Shown: in pieces, positions 21,388 through 33,376 of the stretch
Numbering within the stretch: the first letter of the stretch is position 1
Layout: each line of letters begins with the position of its first letter
Assembly: GCA_030549495.1 (NCBI GenBank)
Contig: JAUIRK010000256.1
Coordinates: 62,001-126,000 of the forward strand
Source: Nectonema munidae
Lineage: Eukaryota > Nematomorpha > Nectonematoida > Nectonematidae
Reading direction: 5' to 3'
DNA length: 64,000 bases
Program-made: the position numbers and the translations under genes
The notes under the pieces: generated by a model
Seen by the model: the letters and a program-made list of their open reading frames with translations, nothing else
Told to the model about the DNA's origin: nothing
The model's database searches: none

Positions 21388-23927
21388 CAGTGTAGTCCAA
21401 CCCATGGCCCGCGGGCCGCACTGCGGCCCGAAGGAATTTTGACCGTGGCCCGATCAAAAATTTTTATATAGTTTTGAAATTCGTATATAAATCAGTTTTA
21501 GTCTTAAAATAAAAGTATTTAACAATGTAATTTTGTTTTTACTTTGATATTGTTAAAGTTTTTTATTTTGATATTTTAAAACACAAATACTTTATATTAT
21601 AATAGTTTCTTTTTTGATGATTATCTAACCAGTTTTCACATTATCTTAAAATTAAATTCTAAATTCTATATGTTTTCAACTACTAACTTAGAAAAAACTT
21701 AAAATTTAAAAAATTATAATATTTTACGTAAAAGCTTTTCAAGCTTTTCAAATTTCTGTAAAAAAATATTTCTGATAAGCAGTGCAAAACTTATACTTTC
21801 TGAACAAAATTTTTTTGAATACTTGTTTTGATTATATATAATGATTTTTTTTGACACATTAATTTTTTTCTTCTTTTTTTTTATTTTTTGAAATGTTTTT
21901 TTCAATCTAATTAAATATGGAGTAAATTTTAATTCGTTCAGCATTTTGATAAACAATTTCTTATAAAAAGTTGAAGCCCCACAAAAAATATAATGGAAAA
22001 TAAAAAAAGAAAAATATCTTCGGAAAATCGCAAATTTAATGAAGATTGGTCACAAAAATATTTTGTTCATGAGGTTGGTGGTAAAATTTTTGGCTTCATT
22101 TGTAAAGAAAAAATTTCAACTTGTAAAGAATACAATGTTAAACGTCACTACGACATTATACACAAAAAAAGAATTCATTCAAATGGAGGAAGAAACGAGA
22201 AAAAGTAAACTAGAAAAGTACAAAAGAGAAACGGCTAGTCAACAGAATTCTTTGCTTAGAACAGTTATAAATATGGATGGTGGGTTGAAGGTGAGCTATT
22301 TGATTGCACAAAAAATTGTTAAAAAAGGTAAACCGATGACTGATGGAGAACTAATCAAAGACTGTCTTATGATTGCGTTTAAAGAGTATTGTCCACAAAA
22401 ACAGTACTTGATCAACGAAACAAGTCTGTCTCATCAAACAATTTCTCGTAGAATAGATGATATGGCAAATTTTACTGAAAATAGTCTCAAAAAAAGTTTG
22501 TCTAAATGTCGTTATTACAGTTTAGTTTTAGATGAAAGCCTTGATCAAAGTGATACTGCTCAATTAGCAATTTTCATCAAAGGTATTGATGAAAATTTTG
22601 TACAAATAGAAGAAATGTTGGATTTGTGTTCCATGAAAGGTACAACAACGGGAGAAGATATATATAATGAAGTCAAAAACTGTTTGAAGAAGTTCAATAT
22701 TGATGCAAGCAAGATTGTTTCGTTGACAACTGATGGTGCTCCATCTATGATAGGAGTCAAAAATGGCTTTGTTGCTAACTTTAAAAAAAATATAAATGAA
22801 AGTATCATCAGTTATCATTGTATCATTCATCAGCAGCAACTTTGCTCTCAAAAGTTAAAAATGGAACACACCATGACAGACTTGGTAAAAACTGTAAATT
22901 TTATTAGATCTCGAGGTTTGAATCACAGGGAATTTAAAAATTATTTAAATGAAGTAGGAAGTGAGTTTGAAGATGTTATTTATTTCACGAAGGTAAGATG
23001 GCTGAGCAGAGCTTCAACTTTGAAAAGAATTTCCGCTCTTATACCAGAAATTAAATTCTTTCTCAAGTCAAAAAATCGAAACTTTGAGTTTTTGGAAGAC
23101 GAAAAATGGCTGGATCTTTTGGCTTTCTTTACTGATATAACTGGTTTGCTAGCAAATCTTAATATTCAACTACAAGGAAAAAATCAATTAATTTCAAACA
23201 TTTTGGAAAGAGTCACAAGCTTCAAAAATAAAATCAGGCTTTTTATATGCCAAATCAAAGAAAACAATTTTGTACACTTTGAAGAACTTTCGAAAAAAGT
23301 GAATTTTAAAACAGATGTTGATAAAATATATGTTCAACTACTAGAAAATTTGTTAAAAGAATTTGACGCTAGATTTAAAGATTTTAAGAATGACAATCAA
23401 AACTTGAACATTTTCATCGATCCTTTCAACGTTGAATATCAAAAGGCTGACAGTTCTTTTCAGTTAGAACTGATAGAAATTCAGTCAAGGCGAAATTTAA
23501 AGGAAATCCATAGAAAAGAAGAATTATCATGCTTTTATAAAAAGATTGTAAGAATTTCCCAAAATTTGTGATAATGCGATGAAATTCTTTTCTATGTGGG
23601 TTAGCACATATTGCTGTGAGCAAATATTTTCTTCGATGAAAAATATCAAATGCAGCGAAAGGAATCGACTATCAGATCTGCATTTGAAAAATATTTTGCG
23701 TGTTCAAAATATTAAAATTGAATTGGATCTTGAAGAGATTATTAAAAACAAACAATTTCAAAAATCACATTAATAAATATATTTAGTTTAATTGTTCACT
23801 AATAAATAAACGTTTTTCTCATGAGCATCTCACTTTTATTTATTTTTTCAAAAAATTTTCATTTGGCCCGATAGAATGTGTAGAACTTTCAATTTGGCCC
23901 AATTGGAAAATAGGTTGGACAACCCTG
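21388..23927 (+). mobile_element. hAT DNA transposon (ZBED5/GTF2IRD2-like transposase)
   Basis: About 2.54 kb. The left end reads CAGTGTAGTCCAACCCATGG, the right end (complement) CAGGGTTGTCCAACCTATTT; both then run into GGCCC-rich sequence (TGGCCCGCGGGCCGC at left, TTTGGCCC at right). CAGGGxTGTCCAACC with following GCGGCCC is a classic hAT terminal pattern. Flanking 8-mers (TCGTCTTA left, GTCTAAAC right) are not a clean duplication. The transposase lies inside, on the plus strand, with two or more frame changes. Confidence 0.85.
21993..23773 (+). pseudogene. hAT transposase, BED finger to dimerisation domain (two frameshifts)
   Basis: The start at 21993 gives a BED-like region (KEYNVKRHYDIIH; the first CxxC cysteine is replaced by Phe). 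The frame shifts near 22165-22185, and the body is open to 23571: RTVINMDGGLKVSYLIAQKI, LVLDESLDQSDTAQLAIFI (first catalytic Asp), LTTDGAPSMIG (second Asp), YHCIIHQQQLCS (CxxH) and KVRWLSRASTLKRI. After a second frameshift near 23550 the C-terminal hAT dimerisation region follows: FVSTYC-type WVSTYCCEQIFSSMKNIK, with the catalytic Glu. Family: ZBED5/GTF2IRD2/EPM2AIP1-related hAT transposases. Only two frameshifts are needed to explain the gap, so the copy is young. Confidence 0.88.
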
Positions 23928-24513
23928 GTCTAAACGTTCTATCATATGGCATACTGTGTTTTTATAGTACTTGCTGCACAAAGGTGCTTCAAGAAAGAGT
24001 CTTGGGTGTGGTGCAGGCAAAGACTCTATCTTTGAAACAAAGATGTCCTAGTTCACTTGGCTCAAAGAGAGACTCACTAAAATCTCTTCAAGAGGGTGCT
24101 TTTCCTGTTTATTTTGAGTGACTCGTTGAGAAAAAAAGATCGTTGCTTTAACTAACATATTTAATTGGACTTACTATTTATTTTGAGTTGTGAAAAGTTT
24201 TTAAAGACACTACTTTTATAAATAAATACATTTGTCCAGGATATTTTATCAAATGATGCAAAAATTAACAACAAAGAAAAAATTTGCCTTTATTTGATTA
24301 TATTGAAATATCATTCTTGATGTATGTGTAGTGAGGAGGGATTATTATAATTTACGTCTAACATGAAATAAACATATGTGCACTGAAGGCATGTTCGGGG
24401 ACAACATATTTGTCCACTTCCGCTTCCTTGTGAATTTTGAATACCCGTATGCATTTCGAAAGCTAACCCAAAAGCATCCCGTAAACAAATAATTATTGTT
24501 TTAATATAAGGAC
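23928..24513. other. Spacer, no gene recognised
   Basis: Contains short open frames without protein-like composition. Nothing else seen. Confidence 0.45.
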
Positions 24514-24978
24514 TAGGGTTTGCTCCCGGTTCTAAAAATTTGGGAACCGTCTCGGAACCGATAAGTATTCCCGGTTCCGAGAATATCTTAGTTGTAATTG
24601 ATTTATTTCGCAATGCAGTTCTTTGCATAAAACTTTACTTCACTTCATTCATATAAAACCTTTTTTTCATTGTCATCTCATTTTAATGGTAAAAGGAGAA
24701 AAGTGTGCAAACGACAAAAGAGTTTATTTTTCTTTTTTTTTCTCTGCTGCACACTTTTTTCGTTTGCACACTTTTCTCCTAGAACCATTTTAATGTTAAG
24801 ATATAGAAAGAAAAATTGTACATCTGTTTATAATAAATCAAAAACGTCAATTTCACGGCATCTTTTTGCTGTTTATAGATATCCTTAAGGAACCGTTTGG
24901 AACCGGGATTTCCCGGTTTTGTAAGTTTTTTTCGGTATAGGTACCGGTTCCTAATTTTCGATACTTATGCAAACCCTA
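24514..24978. mobile_element. hAT-type MITE with perfect 8-bp target duplication
   Basis: Ends are TAGGGTTTGC and GCAAACCCTA, flanked on both sides by ATAAGGAC (24506-24513 and 24979-24986). Subterminal regions carry repeated GGAACCG/CGGTTCC words on both sides. No transposase is present: 465 bp, non-autonomous. The 8-bp duplication is the length typical of hAT. An internal hairpin is listed separately. Confidence 0.88.
24678..24796. repeat. Hairpin inside the MITE
   Basis: AGGAGAAAAGTGTGCAAACG (about 24694-24713) has a perfect complement at about 24760-24780. Pairing extends outward through ATTTTAATGGT with mismatches. The loop is about 46 bases and T-rich. Confidence 0.85.
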
Positions 24979-24986
24979 ATAAGGAC

Positions 24987-27900
24987 ATTCATTCTTTTTG
25001 TCTCCAAACTTCAAGTCAAAGTTCCAATCAAAGGTTCTAGGGTTAGGGATAAAATATTTTTTGTTCTATTGAAATTTTGCAACAAATCCAAATTAGAGAA
25101 CCAATAACTGTGAACACTCATGCATGTAGCTCTGGCTCTGATATGGAGGTATCTTCTTGGTTAGAAAAATTTGGTAAAAGGATCTTTGGCAGAACAAATC
25201 CAACGAGAAAGCTCTTTTTTATAATATATTTTAAAAGCCAAAATTGATTTATAATTGCGGTGGTACTTAATAAATGTGAAAGGGAGCCAACTATTGGAAA
25301 AGTATTCTATGATATCAACACTGGAACACACTGTAAGAAGAAGCTTGTGACTTTATCTTCCTCCATAGTTCAATTTCTGAGAGAGGATCATGAAAATTCA
25401 GAAATATGTAGATTAAATCCTCATCCATATGTAGGTAGATTTTGACAACTCATCCATCACACCTCAAACTATGGTTAAACGATAATGTTTATTGCAGTTT
25501 ATCAAAAATAACCTACAAAAGAGCAAAAGAAAATGGGTTCGAAACTCTGCTATATAGATGGAGTGTAGAAATTAAACAATCTAACGAATGTGTCAAGAGT
25601 GATATGATGAGTACTTTCGCTGTAATTCAGCGTTTCGCAAAGGTGTCCAATAAAAATGCACAGGTTCACGGCCAATTTGAAAGAAAAGTTTTCCGAAGAC
25701 GCAGTTATATGTTGATGCACTTTTGGTTGAATGGAATCTCGTTAATTAGCTTCGCACAGTGTTATTCTAGAATCAGTGGTGAGTTGTTGTGAGAACTTTT
25801 ACTTTGGCTATAATGTACCTAGAGCTATTAAATAAAGAATTTGACGTTATTGGAAACCCGGCCAAGGCTAATTTCGTTACGCTTGAATCATCTGGAATCA
25901 CTAATATCACTTTTTCCTGATATAAAAACAAATCCAAGCTTCCCCTCATTCTTCGCCCAAACAAGTATGCTTGACTTATTATTAGTAGAATTAATTTTTT
26001 CAGAAAAAGCATTGAACATTTTTAATAAAGAAAAATAATTTCGAATAAATTAACTGCAACTCGTGTCTGTTCGTATTTTACTTTTACAAATTATAGGAGG
26101 TTATCTTGTTTTGCAAAATCTAAATCTTAAGTTTTTATGAAGGAGGCATATGAGATTTTTTTAATTTTTTTGTGGGGGGAGGGAGGGGGGGGGGGGGGGG
26201 TCCATAGTAAAAAACGGTTGGGAAAAGCAGGACGAAAAAGTCATAATGAGTTAGAATTTTCAAGATTAGCGCCTTGTCACACTGACAAAACGAGCTTTGA
26301 AACATAAAAAGTGATTAAATGGATCAAAATGTGTATTTGAAAAATTGAAAGCATCATGTTCTTACTTACAATATTCAAAACTTTTTAAGTAAATATCTTT
26401 GAGTCACGTTGTTGAGCTGATGCAGAGTGAAAATCCTTGGAAAGTGAAATGAAAGATAACTTCAAAATATTTGCCTATAAAAAGAGAGGAAATTGTCGTG
26501 AAAAATTACAAGATTTAATGTCCTTTAAAAAATGGATAGAGTTGAGAATGAAGCATATCTAACTCACACTTCATCCTTCCCATGATTTACTACTTTCGCA
26601 CTAAAACCAAGAAAAGAAAAACTTACTGACAAAGCAGTTCAAGCAAATATGTGGTAAGGCTTGAAAGCAAGCGCAAATGTTAATAATGATTTTACAATAG
26701 AGCTGGAAATAGACAAATGAGATAGGTTCGCTTTTCAAAAATATGTGTAAAATAATTTTATTTTTTTTTTAGTGTAAAAACATTTTTTGTGGGAACACTT
26801 TTGATATAATAAATATGGAAGTTGTGACTTTCAAAAAAATAAATTTAAGTTCCAATTTTTAAATAAGCATTTGGAAAAAATAAAAAATCTATTTCATAAC
26901 TGAAGGAGCATTTGAAATATTTTGTAATTTTTTGTTAATGTAAAACATCACAATTTTGTTTTACTTATTATAAAACATATTTTCCTCTGATTTTTTGCAA
27001 ATATAAAATGAAGAAAATTTAAAATATATTTTGTACAAACAGTAGTCTTTAGTGAAAAGACCCACTTGGTAAGTATAGTCTTTAGATAAAGTTTTTTTTA
27101 TTAGTTTTTAAGCTGCCGTAGATGTAAAGATGGATTTTGGGAATTTCATTTCGAAATAAGTAGTAATATAAAGACTTACTGACTCAATAACTAAGATGAA
27201 GCATAATGAAGAATTGAATCTTGATGAGAGGAGCGCAAAAGTCTCCTTCACTTAGAATACACTTTCATATAATCGATACCTAAGTATTGGCACTGTTTCG
27301 AACGGTCTAAGCATTTTATATTAAAATATATTATGCGTTATCTATACAATCGATAATAAAAATCATTCAATTATACGTCATATTAGGTATATATAAATTA
27401 ATATAACTGTATATGCATGTCCGTTGCCATATTCGAATTTCAGGGGGTAGTGACAGGGTCAGCCACACCTTACTCACCCATCCTTCTTAACTGTATATAA
27501 ATATATATTCATCGATTTAGATATTTAAAGACGTTTCTTTGGTTTCAAGTTTATATTTTTTTGTTTTCCGTTTTGAAGTGTAAAGAAAATGTAATTTTTA
27601 AAATCAATTTTAGATTTATGAAAAATTTGTTCTCGAATCTCGATAGTTTGTGCTGTATATATTTATTATTTAATATAATTTGTGGTTGAAAATTATGAAA
27701 TTAAATATACCCTCACTAAGATCTATTTCATCTAAATATTTGAGTTAGGTTTTTGTAGTGAAAATTTAAAATCTCATCTTCATCAATGTTCTCAGACACC
27801 TTTCGCTCTTATTCTCCACTCTTTTTCAACTACCTCAAAATTCAATACTTGAAATAATAAACTATACCATTTTTATTAAAACAATTATACTACTTCCAAG

Positions 27901-28348
27901 TCTTTTTTATATCCTATTTCTCTAAGAACGAAATAATCTTGGGATAAATAACTAGAGAATTTATTATAATAAGTTAAGAATTGAATGTGACGTTAGCATC
28001 CATCCTCCCCGATATCATGGATCCCCACAAAATGGGGAAGTCCAGGATCTACCTGAACTTTCCATCCCAATGAGCTCTTATAGTGCATATAACTAATATC
28101 GTGTTGCAAATAGGCACTATTTAGATAAAAGAGTTTTATCTTGTATCCCAAGACCAAGGATTAGCTTTATTCAAACCTATTAATTTTAGACTAATTTAAG
28201 CATTGCCTATTCGCTCCAAATTGGAAGCATTTTAATAATATAACAAGAGCGTCCTATGAAACCCGAAAAACAAGGGAACTTCAAGTTGGTATAGTGCGTG
28301 AACGAAAAGACAAAGGCAAATTGAAAATTATGAATGTGTACTACACAC
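24987..28348. other. Intergenic stretch with unrecognised open frames
   Basis: Two adjacent plus-strand open frames (25260-25445 and 25442-25792) cover about 530 bp and have somewhat protein-like composition (for example RWSVEIKQSNECVKSDMMST). I do not recognise them, and they have no clear start; they may be remains of a transposon. A G-rich run lies at 26174-26200. The remainder to 28348 is AT-rich with nothing recognised. Confidence 0.35.
26174..26200. repeat. G-rich homopolymer tract
   Basis: Six G, A, three G, A, then sixteen G. It could form a G-quadruplex; function unknown. Confidence 0.85.
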
Positions 28349-29080
28349 TAGAGCTTCTGATTTCTCGAAAAAATTTAATTCTCGAGAAACGAGAAAAAAA
28401 ATATATGATTCTTCAGACTCGAGAAAAGTTTTGATAAGTTAAAAAATATTAAAAATATTTTACGAAAAAAATATTTTGTTTTATTAGTAAAATAACTTTT
28501 TAAAAAAAACAAGTAGCCTTTAAAGTTTCGTTTTTCAAACTCAATCGTTTTGGAGATAAAATTCTTCCGCATTGACAAGAAGTTGGTTGGATGCATAAAA
28601 GAGAATTTTTTAACAATTGCATCGATTCTGATAAATCAAAATTTTTGTTTTGTTTGAACATCTGTAATTCTTCTTCCATTGTACTAACTTTTTCTTCTCT
28701 TTTATCATAGATGAATTCTTTAATTTCTCTATTTAAACTTTGAATTAGAGATTCTTCTTCAAACTCATCAACAGATTCGACTTAAATTTGGCTTTCTTGT
28801 ATAACAGTTCCATGCTCCGATTAATGAGAAAAAATTTTATCAAAAATATTTTTTGCACATTCTAAAATTTCTTCAAAATTTGAATATTCAAAAGTTGATC
28901 GTGCATTACACATAATTATTCATTTTTTATTAATATTTATTCAAAATTTAACATGTTTTCAGTAATAAAAAAATTTTTTAATTCTTGATTCTCGATAAAA
29001 ATTTCTTGAGAATCAAGAAATAAAAAAATTCTAAAATTCTCGAGAATCGAGACTCGATAAATCTCGAGACAGAAGCTCTA
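28349..29080 (-). mobile_element. Deleted hAT element with transposase C-terminal remnant
   Basis: 732 bp with ends TAGAGCTTCTGATTTCTCG and its near-complement CGAGACAGAAGCTCTA. Flanking 8-mers CTACACAC and CTACGTAC agree at 6 of 8 positions. Repeated CTCGAGAAACGAG/CTCGAGAATCGAG words sit near the ends. On the minus strand, 28800-28500 decodes to SVDEFEEESLIQSLNREI and then LLCIQPTSCQCGRILSPK and NETLKATCFF, matching the hAT C-terminal pattern IxPTSxExERxFSxxG...LxxLxFL. It is an internally deleted derivative. Confidence 0.75.
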
Positions 29081-30114
29081 CTACGTACATTGTACAGTGC
29101 ATACAGAAATATACAAAAAAACAAAATGTTCTATAGATGAAAGGAAGAAAAGGAAGCCCTTTTGAATTTCTATATTGTACAGATGTTTGCTAGACTTAAA
29201 ATAAAAATAGCTAATTTCACAACAATAAAAGTCAACTATAAATGTCGTGAGATTAAGTTTTATGAATAAATATTTACAATATTTTTCTGTTATGCAAGCA
29301 ATACCAATATTTGCATAAAATGATATAGCGAACACAAAAATATTTGCTTGATGATTTTTCAGCCAGATGATTTACCTCATTGAAAATAAACCAACTATAC
29401 TAGAAATAGTAAATATACAATGATATAATACTATTTTAATTGCCAAGAATAGTAAAGTTATGCATTGCTAACTTAAGCATTTAAAGTAGTTAGTGGATCC
29501 ACTTTTTGTTTTCCGTGTAACTATATACCTTGATATAAATTAGTTTACAGCAATTACAGCTTAGTGGTAGATACAGCCGTAACCAGGAGCCCTTCCACAT
29601 TGGAAAACAAACTTAATGTCTAGTGAAGTAAACCTAGGGCGCGTGGATAGTCAACAGGGGATGAACAGAAACTATGTCAAAATTTGCAAATCAAAGATTT
29701 TCCTAACAAAAGTAGTTTTATGAAAAAGAAAAAAAATGAAAAGGGTAATCTATAATGTCAATTTATGAAATTTATTGTTTTTTTATTGAAATGATAGAAG
29801 ATAACACAAAATCCTGTTAATTTTTCAAAAATGCTGAATGAGTATTATCATATATGATACGCTGGTCATGACGATAAGGCAAGGTATGAAAATTTAGTAT
29901 ATGAATGACAAAATAAAGCAAATTTGTGAATGAAGAAAGATTTAAAAAAATAAGCTATATGATTGAAAAAATAAAACGAAAAAAATGAGGAAAAATGAAA
30001 AAAAAAATTAAATTATCAAACAAAAAAAAGAAAAGTTTTGAGTTTTATAATTCTCCTTATTTGATTTTTCACGAATATTTTATTGAAATTTTGTGATTTT
30101 AACACTTTTTTAGG
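29081..30114. other. Spacer, possible left flank of a hAT element
   Basis: No gene recognised. GTCTAGTG at 29618-29625 is repeated exactly at 32195-32202 and could be a target duplication around the hAT transposase region between them; the left end shows no convincing inverted repeat. Confidence 0.35.
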
Positions 30115-31850
30115 ATGTCTCATAAGGGTAAACCTATTCCTGATAAGACAAAAATTTTATCACTTTTCTTATTCAATAAGTTCCAAAAAAAGAATCATGG
30201 TGATTAACTTATAGATACAGATTTGCATCTCTTCAAAAAGAAGACAAGGAGGTTGCTTAATGTGTTATCTGTTATAAAGCTTTGAACAATGATGGAATGA
30301 GACCCTCTCGCTTAGAGTGTCACTTGAAAACAACACATCCTACACTTGAAGATAAACCAGTGGAATTTTTCAAAGCTAAAATTGAAGCACGTCAAGTTGG
30401 ATGGTCAATCTTCATTTCCACAACAAACTCAAAAGCTGTTGAAGCTTCTTATGAAATAGCCGTGTTGATCACAAGGAGTAAAAAGAGTCATACTCATGAT
30501 ATTGGAGAATCTTTGATAAAACCACGCTTACTTCGTGCATCTGAACTCGTTTTGGGAAAAGACAATTCAAAAAGGCTTTCTCATATTTCTTTGTCAAACG
30601 ACACAATCAAAGGAAGGTTTGATGAACTGTGTCACCACATCAAAGTTCAAGTTTTGAAGCAAATTAAGGATTCACTATTTTTTCGCCATTCAATGCGATG
30701 AAACTAGTGACATAGCACAGTGTTCCCAACTAATAATATGTGCTGGTTTTGTGTCAAGCAATTGTATAAAAGAAGAAATGATATTTTGTCTTTCTTTAGA
30801 GAGAACTTTCATGGGGGTCACTTGCGGGTGTGTGTACTGATGGAGGTGAGGCTATGTTGTGTTTACAATCTGAATTTACTGCTATGGTAAAAGAAAAAAA
30901 CAGATCTATTGCAAGTACACACTGCATACTTCATCGTGAAGCTTTAGCATACAGAACCAACCTTACTTGAAGAAATGAATAACATCCTGAATCTGGCTAT
31001 CAATATTGTTCATTTTATCAAAGGTAAGGCCTTGAATTGTCGCTCTTTCCAGCTTTTGTATAAAGATTTGGGATCAGAAAGTCAAGCTTTGCTTTTTCAC
31101 ACAAAAAACGTTGGTTGTCAAAAAGTAGCATGATTGGAAGGCTTTATGAATTGCCAGATGAAGTAGCACTCTTTTTAGATTCACAAAAGAAGAACGATCT
31201 CCATGATGAGATTAAGTCGTCCATTTTTCAACTATTTTTAGCCTATCTTGCTGATATCTTTAAAGCGTCTAAACCTCAAATTACAAGGAAAAAACATCAA
31301 TATATATTTAAATACAAATAGGGATACAATTTGGGAGGTAAGACACCATGACACAATTCAAACCTTCATAGCTAAACTCGACCTATGGAAATGTCGAATT
31401 GCGCAAGGAAATTATATCCAGCTTCAGTAACTTGGATTATTCTCAATTCTGATTTAAAAAAACAAATAATTACACACTTAGAAAACTTAAAAACAGAATT
31501 GATAAGATATTTCTCAGATATAGATAAAAATCGAGAAGCCTGAAAGTTAATCAGAAATCCATTTCAGTGTGAAGTCAATGATGTTTTGGATGAAATGAAA
31601 AAAGAGTTTCTTGAATTGAAATTTAACTCTATAGCTGAAGATGACGTTAAAAAACTGAATCTTGAAGCATTTGGGAGCAAGCAACAAAGGTTCCTTTGTT
31701 GATCAACCTACCTTTATGAAGCTGCCTTTTCTGCACTATTTACCACCAAAACAAAATCAAGAAACAGACACTTAACATTGAAAACGATTTACGCTGCGCT
31801 CTTTCAGGCATTGAACGACGCATTCAAGATTTGGTAGCAAAAAAATAGTG
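30115..31850 (+). pseudogene. hAT transposase pseudogene, SCAND3/ZBED-like
   Basis: From the ATG at 30115 (MSHKGKPIPDKTKILSLF) the region decodes, across several frames, to the SCAND3-type hAT transposase: a BED finger with CVICYKALNNDGMRPS, then SRLECHLKTTHPTLEDKP; LISPHISLSN-type SKRLSHISLSNDTIKGRFDE; CDETSDIAQCSQLII (catalytic Asp); GVCTDGGEAML (Asp); STHCILHREAL; an LNLKLQGKNINI block; and the C-terminal dimerisation region YLYEAAFSAL. A TAA lies just before the finger CVIC, and at least four frameshifts or stops follow. The best open piece is 30282-30701. Older than the hAT at 21388. Confidence 0.85.
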
Positions 31851-32813
31851 TCAAAAGTCGAACTAGCGAAAGGATAAAAAATTAACAAAAAATTGTGTTC
31901 TATTTTTTCAAAATAATTTCGAGCAAAATTATGAAACGTAATTATTATGAATTAGAAGAATAGCACATATAATTTAGTTTTTATGTAATTTTTGCTATAA
32001 CTTTTTGTTTTTGATTGGTAAAAAAAACTTCATATAAACACATTTTAAGCCCAAATAAAGTAATGTTATAAAGTTTAGCTTTAACGGAGATAATAAAATT
32101 ATTTGATATTTAATATCTGGGAAACATATGTAGATGGTAGGGTCCATAAGGAGATATAGGGGAGGCGTGGTAAAAAAGCGATTAAGAAACATGGGTCTAG
32201 TGCTAGCTTGATCAGTATAACAAAGTTAGAATCTTCAGAAGAAGAAAACCAAGATAAAAAATACTCCTAAATAATAAGATATGATTACACATGACGTATG
32301 AGGAAAAAAGTGTGAAAAATCGCCACGAGCAATACCTTATATAATATTGATAAATAATAATAATAATGATAATTAGTCTTACTCTCATATACACTATAGG
32401 AGTTGAAATGGAAGCACTATTTTAGGGCGTGCTAGACTAAGAAGGAACTTGTCTTTCCTTCCAAGTAAGCTTAATATGCTTCCTAGGTGATAGTTGATTG
32501 CTGAAATTTGCAAAATCAAAGAAACCAATTCGCTCACTCTCATAGAAGAATGGATATTATAGAAGAGATTTTCAGATTCTTCTTCCGCCACATACAATTA
32601 GCGTCATCTGGCATGTATCATACTCTCTGATTCTATACTACACAGTAAGGGCCATCACACTCCTTTTTCTGCCTCTTCCTTTTTTGAAGAAGTCAAAGAC
32701 AACTGACACAGCAAAAATAATGTGTGCAATATTCTTGGCAAACATGCGTAGATTTCGCTCAAATTGTGCATGATAGACTCGAATAGACTAACGTATGATG
32801 CTAAATGCTAGAC
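31851..32813. other. 3' part of the hAT region and spacer
   Basis: At 32180-32194 the sequence GATTAAGAAACATGG resembles a right hAT end (consensus like GGTTAAGAACCACTG), followed by GTCTAGTG. The rest is AT-rich with a (TAA)n run at 32350-32366; no gene recognised. Confidence 0.35.
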
Positions 32814-33376
32814 CAGCGGTTCTTATCTTTTTTCATTTACCGACCCATTTTACGTATACGACACAAACTTTTTTGAGAAATCAAAATGCTTTTTTTGGTT
32901 TACAAAAGAAACATGTTATTTATTACAATGTTTTAATTTGACAAAGAAGTTACAATTAATGAGATCGTTGCGTTTGATGTTTTCTTGAAAGCTCTTCAAA
33001 AAGTTGTTTTATTGTTGGCAGACAACAACATCGCATGTCGTGCTCGGCTGATAAACAGTGATAACTTCTTTTTCTTTATTAATCTATGTCCAGAAAGCAC
33101 TCAAAGTTTCTCTTTTAAAATCACATTCAAGAGCTTTATCATTTTTATTTCAATTAGTTGTCTTCTAATTGGTAGATATCAGAAATTTCCTGAGGTAGAT
33201 CTTCAATTTTCACATCAAATGGATTTCTGACCGTATTCATTTCTACTCGTATAATTAAGTTTTATTTTTCTTATTTCATGATTTTTTTATCTTCCTTTCT
33301 GATTGGCCCTTGGCGACCCAAAAAGTATTGCCAGGGGACCCAAATTTGGGTCGCGACCCAGGGTTAAGAACCGCTG
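32814..33376 (-). mobile_element. Short hAT element with transposase remnant
   Basis: 563 bp. The left end CAGCGGTTCTTA is complementary to the right end TTAAGAACCGCTG. Flanks TGCTAGAC (32806-32813) and TGTTGGAC (33377-33384) match at 6 of 8. The subterminal GGGTCGCGACCC word is typical of such elements. On the minus strand, 33240-33160 decodes to NPFDVKIEDLPQEISDIYQ, the NPF...QEEL block of SCAND3-type hAT transposases, followed by broken coding sequence. It is a deletion derivative. Confidence 0.85.

Noticed and set aside
22039-22180. Methionine start of the 510-codon frame at 22039
   Set aside because: The first 48 or so codons read the BED-finger region in the wrong frame. The real N-terminus starts at 21993 in another frame.
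22560-22851. Two minus-strand frames inside the hAT transposase
   Set aside because: Antisense of the clearly recognisable transposase.
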